From NCBI GenBank assembly GCA_907163375.1, contig CAJQUW010005239.1:248001-312000 (forward strand): a stretch of DNA of 64,000 bases, in the 5' to 3' direction. This DNA comes from Prostheceraeus crozeri (lineage: Eukaryota > Platyhelminthes > Polycladida > Euryleptidae). The notes under the pieces were generated by a model. It saw only the letters and a list, made by a program, of their open reading frames with translations. It had not been told where the DNA came from and ran no database searches. The translations under genes were made by a program, and so were the position numbers. Each line of letters opens with the position of its first letter. Within the stretch, counting starts at the first letter, position 1. Shown here in pieces: positions 57,786 through 64,000 of this stretch.

Positions 57786-58862
57786 CCGTAGGCAGTTGAA
57801 GCATACGCACCCTGCATATCATGCAAAACTTGAAAGTTTGCCGTCACCTAAATTTTTGAAGGTGTTCAAAAAGTTTTCGTTTTTGTCCGAGCAAGCCGTG
57901 CCCCCCTCCCCCATCCATTCATTATTTTTTCGATTTTTGATGAGAAATGGCGAAATCAACAGAAAAGTCGTGACATCCAATGTTACGGATTTGCTCGACA
58001 AACATAAATAATTGCAGAGTGTCGTTTTAGCCTATCCGTTTTGATAATGCATTAAACGACGTTTAACTCATCTTACTGATGAATTGTCACTACAGATACC
58101 TCACTGCTTCATCTACCTCCCTAAGGCTGCTGAGTTATCCGTGGTTTGCTATATTCTAATGATTCGACAGCAATTTACCGTCTCCACCGCGATGAATGCA
58201 TTGTAGTGACTTATGGCAGAACCAGTCAATTCTTTTAATGTGGATGATGGTAGAACTCATCATTTTTTTAAAAAGATAAAGCAAGTACTCAACTTTCTAG
58301 TCTACTCGTATTCCTACTCTGGTCGGACGAGTTGCGATCGACAGAATGGGATGTTGGATGTTGATATTCTTTCAGACGTTATTTGTGTCACATCTCTATA
58401 ATAGTCATTCACATTTTCTGATCTTTCGCTAGCAGATGAGTGTATGACAAAATTGTAATCAGTTTACATTGCGTTTTCAGATCCCACTTGGGAATGGATT
58501 TTGATTCATTTGACGAAATTGTTATGATGGATCAGGTGAGAGAAGTCAAGATAAATTTATATGTATTCGCTGTACAGGTGCATCATTGGATATGAATTAT
58601 GTTTAACTACTTTAACTATAAGTAAAACAGCTAATTATGTCTTTATCTGGTTCTGGGTGAAAGTGGACCTGAAACTCGGCTTGGGAAAGCTGCCCCAGGA
58701 AAGCCTCAAATGAACACGAACATTCTGAGCAACAAATAAAGCTTGAGTTTCTGTTAAAGATTAACCGGAAAATCAACGGCTTCTGGCAAGCCTCTGATAT
58801 ATACTGGAAAGTATGCCTGTTTTCAAACCGTCAAAGTCTATTGAATTTTGGTTGACATTTAT
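57786..58862. other. Anonymous sequence
   Basis: Short ORFs only, none with recognisable protein character. Confidence 0.4.
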
Positions 58863-59093
58863 GCCGTCCAAAGGTAAAAGTGCGTAACTGACATTTTGAC
58901 GATTTTCAGTAGAGCCAATTTTGTCTTTTTGCATACTGTGATTTCTTGTTTGATTGTAATCCAAAACTTCTATCGTCTACTTATAGAACAGATATATAAT
59001 TGAATATAGGTGTACAAATTGACTTTTTATCTAAAAGTACAAAAAACTGAATATCGCCAAAATGTCAGTTACGCACTTTTACCTTTTGACGGC
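58863..59093. repeat. 231-bp unit with 48-bp terminal inverted repeats
   Basis: 58863-58910 (GCCGTCCAAAGGTAAAAGTG at its start) and 59046-59093 are inverted copies with three mismatches in 48 bp, around a 135-bp loop. The layout is that of a small MITE or foldback. No target duplication is visible. Confidence 0.8.
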
Positions 59094-60347
59094 AGAAGAA
59101 ACGCATGTTCTATAATATGTTGCTTCTGTTCTCTAAATATTTTCGTGTCTCTCATGTGGACAGGTTTGTCAATACCATTAGAGACAATTAAGTGCCAGGA
59201 CGATTTTAACTTGACACTCTTTATCATACAAAATAACTTGTATTTGTATGTATGATAAGCGTCTTCATCACAGATTGTCAGGTCGTGGACCGTGATGACG
59301 TTTGCCTGTAAATAATTAGTCCTATCAATCGTCTTCAGCTCCGCGTCTGTCATGCCTATGTCAGTTATAATGCGTGTTTTCTTCTCCCACGTCTGTCATG
59401 CTCGTCGTCCTGATTTTCCGTTCAGATTTGTTCCGTCATCCTCGTACTCCGGATTTCCTTTCCTCTTGTCAAACGGCTGTACATGTACTGTAGTTGTTCC
59501 CCGGCATCCCTTTTTTTAAGCCGCTAGACCACCGCCGAGGGGTGATAGTGTTCACACATGTGAGGCTTCGGCCTCCAGAGAACTCAGCAAACGTTGTTCG
59601 TGCTGTCTTAGTTGTGAATTCGTGTCATTACTTTCCATAATTCCCTAGAAATCATAATTCATCATGCGGCAAATTTTACTGGACACCTGATGTTCCGATG
59701 TTTGAAGTAGCTGTAGTGGTAAGCAAACTAGTTCCATATCATATAAATTTGCGGACTGATTAGTTAATAATTATGCGGGTATCTCGACTCTCATTTAGTC
59801 GCGCAATTTTGAGCTTTGAGAACCCTGTGGCGGGATCCTAGAGCTTCCCCTCTGATTCTGATGTTCCTACGACTTAATCGTTCTCAAAGCTTGGTGGTTA
59901 AGTGGGTTGTACTTGTTCCAATGGTAGTATCAGCTTTGGTCAACTCGGTTATCTTGTTGGTGCCAATGGCAGTTTAAAATTTGAATTGAACATTTTTTCA
60001 GAATATTGAATTATTTGAGCATCTGCAGGAATTTGATGGTAGATGGCTTCGGATACAAAGCAACTTAAATTTAGTGTGACGTTCCGCCCAGACAGCTTAA
60101 TCATGCACGAATGACTGACTATTTGGAATGTGCACGGCAGCAAAATTATATCACAACTCACGTAAATTAATATGCAAATCAATGGAAAGTTTTTTGGAAT
60201 TATGTGGTACAAAATAAAGATGCAGAAAATAATGTTGCTAACAACAAAATAAAGAAGCAGGAAGAAGAAGAGCATTATGTGACAAGTTGATGACGTCACT
60301 ACCGGCATTTTTGATATACACACATGCACTTTCCAGATTCTTTCTTT
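59094..60347. other. Anonymous sequence with an A-box-like patch
   Basis: 59506-59528 on the minus strand reads GCGGTGGTCTAGCGG, close to a tRNA A box, but no B box or clover-leaf follows. The hydrophobic ORF at 59949-60329 (minus) has no recognisable relatives and is probably chance. Confidence 0.4.
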
Positions 60348-61105
60348 TCAAATAACCATGTAAGTTGCGATGAATAATTTCCCATTCGATTTGAATTGCA
60401 TCCCCCAATGATCAGTAATTAAAAGGTCTTTTGCTGGCGAAGGGTTATTTGAGATCATATGTTCTTTAATGCGTGTGCCTATCATTCGCGAAGTCTCACC
60501 AATATAATACTTGCAGCATAATTTACATTTAATTTTGTAATTTTTTGGGGGGATGAAATTTGTGTCTTAAACCGCTTCCCGAATCATACCAAACATCCGC
60601 ACTATTGTGCACTCCTGTTCTCTTCATCAAGTTGGAAATTTTTCTTATGATGACTTCGCTAATGAAAAGGATCTTCATTGTTCAATAATATTCTCGCAGT
60701 TTCCTCCTTACTCGCACATGATATGTCTTTGAACTTCAATTTTCTGCATGTCTTCTTAATAAATGACAAGGGGTGTCTATTACGAAGTAATTTATTGAAA
60801 GTCTTCTGAATTGAGTAATCGCGGTTTTCTGGTGTTGTAGATCTTCTCTCAACCCGAATTACCTCACCAATTAGCACCGACCGCTTCTGAGAGATTAGGC
60901 CACCAGCAATCCAAGGAAAAATTGAACCGCTGTGCATTCCTTCATGTAAAGGCGAGAAGAAAAAGTATGATTCATATTTTGCCGAATATCACAATCTAGA
61001 TAATGTAAATATCCATCACTGTTAGGTAATTTTATGGTGAATTTTGTCGCCGTGGAAACTAAATTGGATTCAACGTAGCAAAGTGCGTCAAGGTAACAAA
61101 ATTAA
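60348..61105 (-). pseudogene. Penelope-like retroelement relic (RT end and GIY-YIG endonuclease)
   Basis: Leftward from 61105 the translation has LDALCYVESNLVS, KLPNSDGYLHYLDCDIRQNM and SSRLYMKE, then SQKRSVLIGEVIRVERRSTT and IQKTFNKLLRNRHPLSFIKK. This is the palm/thumb end of a Penelope-like RT. After a frameshift, 60542-60348 gives CKLCCKYYIGETSRMIGTRI then KEHM, the GIY-YIG endonuclease core with YIGET and its Arg and Glu/His partners, ending with TGA at 60350-60348. RT followed by GIY-YIG is diagnostic of the group. Stops and frame changes make it non-functional, and the N-terminal RT part is missing. Confidence 0.85.
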
Positions 61106-61534
61106 AAAAAAACAAAACAAGCTAATGACTAGTTAATTTTCAATAGGTACAAAATATGATTTAAAAGAAAATTTTTATATCCTAGAATGTCTAAAAATTT
61201 TAAAAATACTTGCTAGAAGGACAAACAACACTTCTCTTCTCCTCATGTGTAATAAATTGGCGAGTAAGTCGTTCTGCTCAAAATTATGTTTATCACTTAT
61301 ATATTGAAAATATCCTACTTAACAGTCTGCCCATTCAGATGATAAGATGACAGGTCTGTTTCCAATCAAAATACCAGATCTAGCTAACACAGCGGGATTA
61401 CGCTATCTAAAATCTACCAGGTGTGTAAGAGAATTAATATTAGTTCCTTGAGCTAAAACGTGAAATAGAATTCTACAAAATATGCATAAAAATTATTTGA
61501 CTATTTCTAATGAGGCCATTAACAGGAACTTGGT
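61106..61534. other. Probably decayed 5' part of the Penelope-like element
   Basis: No readable coding sequence. It lies between the RT relic and the GC-richer block at 61535-61615. Confidence 0.35.
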
Positions 61535-61615
61535 CAGGACGATCGCGTTTCGACCGCTTAATCCTGGATGCTCAAACCCGACCAAGCGCGATCCTGTGCA
61601 TTTAAGATGCACAGC
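61535..61615 (-). other. Possible Penelope pseudo-LTR block with hairpin
   Basis: On the minus strand this reads a perfect hairpin CTGTGCAT-CTTAA-ATGCACAG (61594-61614). It is followed by GGATTAAGCGGTCGAAACGC, similar to the CTGANGA...GAAAC layout of Penelope long-terminal blocks, which carry hammerhead ribozymes in several animals. It lies upstream of the RT relic on the same strand, the place for a pseudo-LTR. The CUGANGA box is not intact here. Confidence 0.35.
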
Positions 61616-63090
61616 CTCAAAAATTAAATTTATAATAGAGAAAGATTAGCATCTATAAAAAAAAATAGAGTCACTTTTGACTGAAATGTACCTCAGGCAT
61701 TTGAAAGAAGGACATAGTGCAGCCAGTGGAGGTCACTAATAGAGGAGACATAATCAACAGTTCGGAAGGCGAAATATCTGCAGGCTAGGCAATCCAGACA
61801 TAATCAACATAGCGTCTCCATACTCTCTTACCGACTGAGGTAATCGACTCAAAATTTTTCTTTTGATGAAGTCCATTATGGCCTACTGAGTCGCGATGGA
61901 ATTACTCATTGATAGGCCATTATGTTAATTTTAATTGACACAATTCATTAGAAAAAATTATTCAATGTCAATGAAATTATTGTCATGATGTGGTTCATAT
62001 CCAGTGAATTTAAAATCGTGTTTCTATGCGAATATACCTAAATAAAACTCGAAGTACCGTGAAAATGCGAGGTTCCTCATCAGCATCAGCTCTAGGAACG
62101 TCTCCATATAGATTGATAACACTTGACGATACTTGAAATATTTGCCACGTATAATCTGGTTTCCAAAATGTTAATCATCGTACAAAACGATCAATACTAG
62201 AAATGCAAGTTATATGAGCATTCACGCCCGCCATCTAATGCTGCCACTGAACGGACCTGGTTTATGATCTTCAAGGAAGAACATAAGTACTTGACAGAAT
62301 CGACTCAGAGCATTTGCAATTTTCTAACCTCTTTAAAGTTTTCACAGTCGTCGATTTATATCGATTTAAAATTTTGGTCAAAGCAAAATTAAATTTAGCG
62401 TCTTTAGTGGCTGGCTTTGTATATCGCCCAACAACAAAATTACCAGTTTCGATTGTGGCATATCGAAAATACATGCTTCTATTTCAGAAGTCATTTCATT
62501 GAGAAAAAGTCAGTCATTGAAATCATGTTGAGACATGGGATCGTGTTATGTCGCAAACGAAATAGAGTTTGTTTTATTCGATATTGGTTAGACAACAGCA
62601 GTTAATACTTTTACGTTCAGTATTGGCATTGTTGATACATTCAAGGACACTACTGCACCATATTAACAGCAAACCTGAAATGAATCTCTCGATGAAAATG
62701 TTGCTATTTGAATGATGCGCTTTCATTTTGATGTCTGTTCGTCACCGTACATGATAGCGATGCAATTCATTCATCGTTTCCTCTAAAATTTGACGCCTGT
62801 TTGCACTCTTCCATCCTACTCCATTGTCCTCACGCGCAGATCACCAATGACGTCATCACGTATTTTCGCTCAGCTCTAGCGACTTAGCGAAACAACATTC
62901 ACTGCCGAGAGTCACGTCGAATGACTTCTCTTCCAACGGACAAGCGATTGAGGTCATGCTAAAAAATCATGCGGAGTACACCTTCAAAAGTTATTCATTA
63001 ACCTTCAAGTTGATCCGGTAGCTTCATTTGTACTTTGCCAATTGGTCTATAAGTGCGGTATAATGAATTGTGAATTTGGAATCTAAAATG
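61616..63090. other. Anonymous sequence
   Basis: No gene, element end or RNA recognised. Confidence 0.4.
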
Positions 63091-63874
63091 CCGTTTGCTT
63101 GCTCATGGCCTCGCTTGTTCTCTCAAGTGAACTACAACAAGCCAAATGCTGATGCATTGACACAAGATAATAACAGGAGATAATGAGCAAAGTTAAAACT
63201 ACGCAGTAAGCAAGAATGATGATATCAGATGATAGTACATTCCAAAACGGTAAAACTCAAAGAAAAGCTGTCTAGCTGCTACTTAAATAAAGCAATAGGT
63301 AGATTTAAAAGATATTATCAATAATCAATCAAAAACAAATCAAGTTCGTTTCAAGACATGCAGTCGGTCTTTCTGTGCATATAAGATCCGCTGCAACTCT
63401 TTGATGATAGCGCTTTCGGTCACCGAAAGTTGAAACTTTGTTTTGAGGGTCCTCACTGCTTTGAATCATTGCTCAGCCTGTGGTAGAATATCTGTCTGTC
63501 ACACTCAGTCCAGTGAAGTGTTACTGCCGATTGTACAGCTTTGGTAGATTTCGGTCTGGAGTTTGAGTTCTGTACCCACATGGGAATATGCTCAGCACGA
63601 TTAATATCTAGACACCTTGAAGTTTTGCTGTCGTACCTTACTCCCCAATCCGTCTTTTAAATCTACCTATTGCTTTATTTAAGTAGTAGCTAGATAGCTT
63701 TTCTATGAGTTTTACCGTTTTGGAATGTACTATCATCTGACATCATCATTCTTGCTTACTGCGTAGTTTTAACTTTGCTCATTATCTCCTGTTATTATCT
63801 TGTATCAATACATTAGCATTTGGCTTGTTGTAGTTCACTTGAGAGAACAAGCGAGGCCATGAGCAAGCAAACGG
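63091..63874. repeat. Foldback: 222-bp inverted arms around 340 bp
   Basis: 63091-63312 and 63653-63874 are inverted copies with a modest number of substitutions and indels (CCGTTTGCTTGCTCATGGCC at the left edge). The spacer contains the perfect short palindrome CTTTCGGT-C-ACCGAAAG (63413-63429). There is no transposase and no clear target duplication. Confidence 0.9.
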
Positions 63875-64000
63875 GAGTTTTGACTTTTATTTTCATAACG
63901 AAAATACCGTCTACAAAGAATTAATTAGAACTGATTAAGATGCTTAATTTGGTAAGAGATCGATAAAATGCACTATTTTCAAAAGTCCTCATTAGTAAAG
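63875..64000. other. End of window, anonymous
   Basis: Nothing seen. Confidence 0.4.

Noticed and set aside
59506..59530. tRNA A-box-like GGTGGTCTAGCGG
   Set aside because: No B box or clover-leaf can be formed with the following sequence.
59949..60329. 126-codon hydrophobic ORF, possible multi-pass membrane protein
   Set aside because: The sequence is AT-rich with no exon signals or recognisable family, and the hydrophobicity follows from T-rich codons.

Overview
This is an AT-rich, repeat-dominated piece of a eukaryotic, almost certainly metazoan, genome. Domesticated-animal, plant or bacterial features are absent: there are no operons, no ribosome-binding sites, no rRNA and no intact tRNA. 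Instead there are eukaryotic DNA transposons of the hAT and Tc1/mariner-IS630 groups, non-LTR (LINE) and Penelope-like retroelement relics, a 191-bp satellite and many inverted repeats. The palindromic octamer TAGGCCTA recurs through the single-copy parts. In my experience this is common in marine invertebrate and fish genomes, so a marine invertebrate is my best guess. The species cannot be told from the window.

Layout. 0.3-5.7 kb is a nest of elements: a LINE reverse transcriptase relic (minus strand) abuts the end of a BED-finger hAT element, which holds a 2.2-kb non-autonomous hAT with a perfect 8-bp target duplication, which in turn holds a smaller inverted-repeat element. 5.7-12.4 kb is mostly anonymous, with an inverted duplication (6.7-7.9 kb), a 50-bp miniature element, and a 249-codon acidic ORF at 10.9-11.7 kb. 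12.5-14.0 kb is an ATTAC-rich terminal-inverted-repeat element.

16.0-32.8 kb is the most striking region. A gene for a novel secreted basic protein (15981-17249, minus) lies at the left edge of a 4.6-kb arm that is repeated, almost identical and inverted, at 27.8-32.4 kb. The right copy cuts the gene after residue 149. The 6.4-kb spacer contains an IS630/Tc1-like transposon with one stop in its transposase and a GC-ended hAT relic. The right breakpoint is joined to an inverted copy of spacer sequence in a way that implies strand switching at a 37-bp palindrome.

32.8-39.3 kb is mostly anonymous, with a degenerate duplicated block, a terminal-inverted-repeat element enclosing an RT relic, and a tRNA-like B box. 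39.3-46.3 kb is a 191-bp satellite array carrying two copies of one dead hAT element at the same monomer position, so the transposon has become part of a higher-order satellite unit. 46.3-64 kb contains foldback repeats, several LINE fragments, a GAGCCG-rich hAT-like element, a candidate coiled-coil exon, a Penelope-like relic with a GIY-YIG motif, and a last foldback.

Host genes are few. The secreted protein at 16-17 kb is well supported as an ORF. The ORFs at 10.9-11.7 kb and 55.1-55.5 kb are candidate exons. Intron structure was inferred only by eye.
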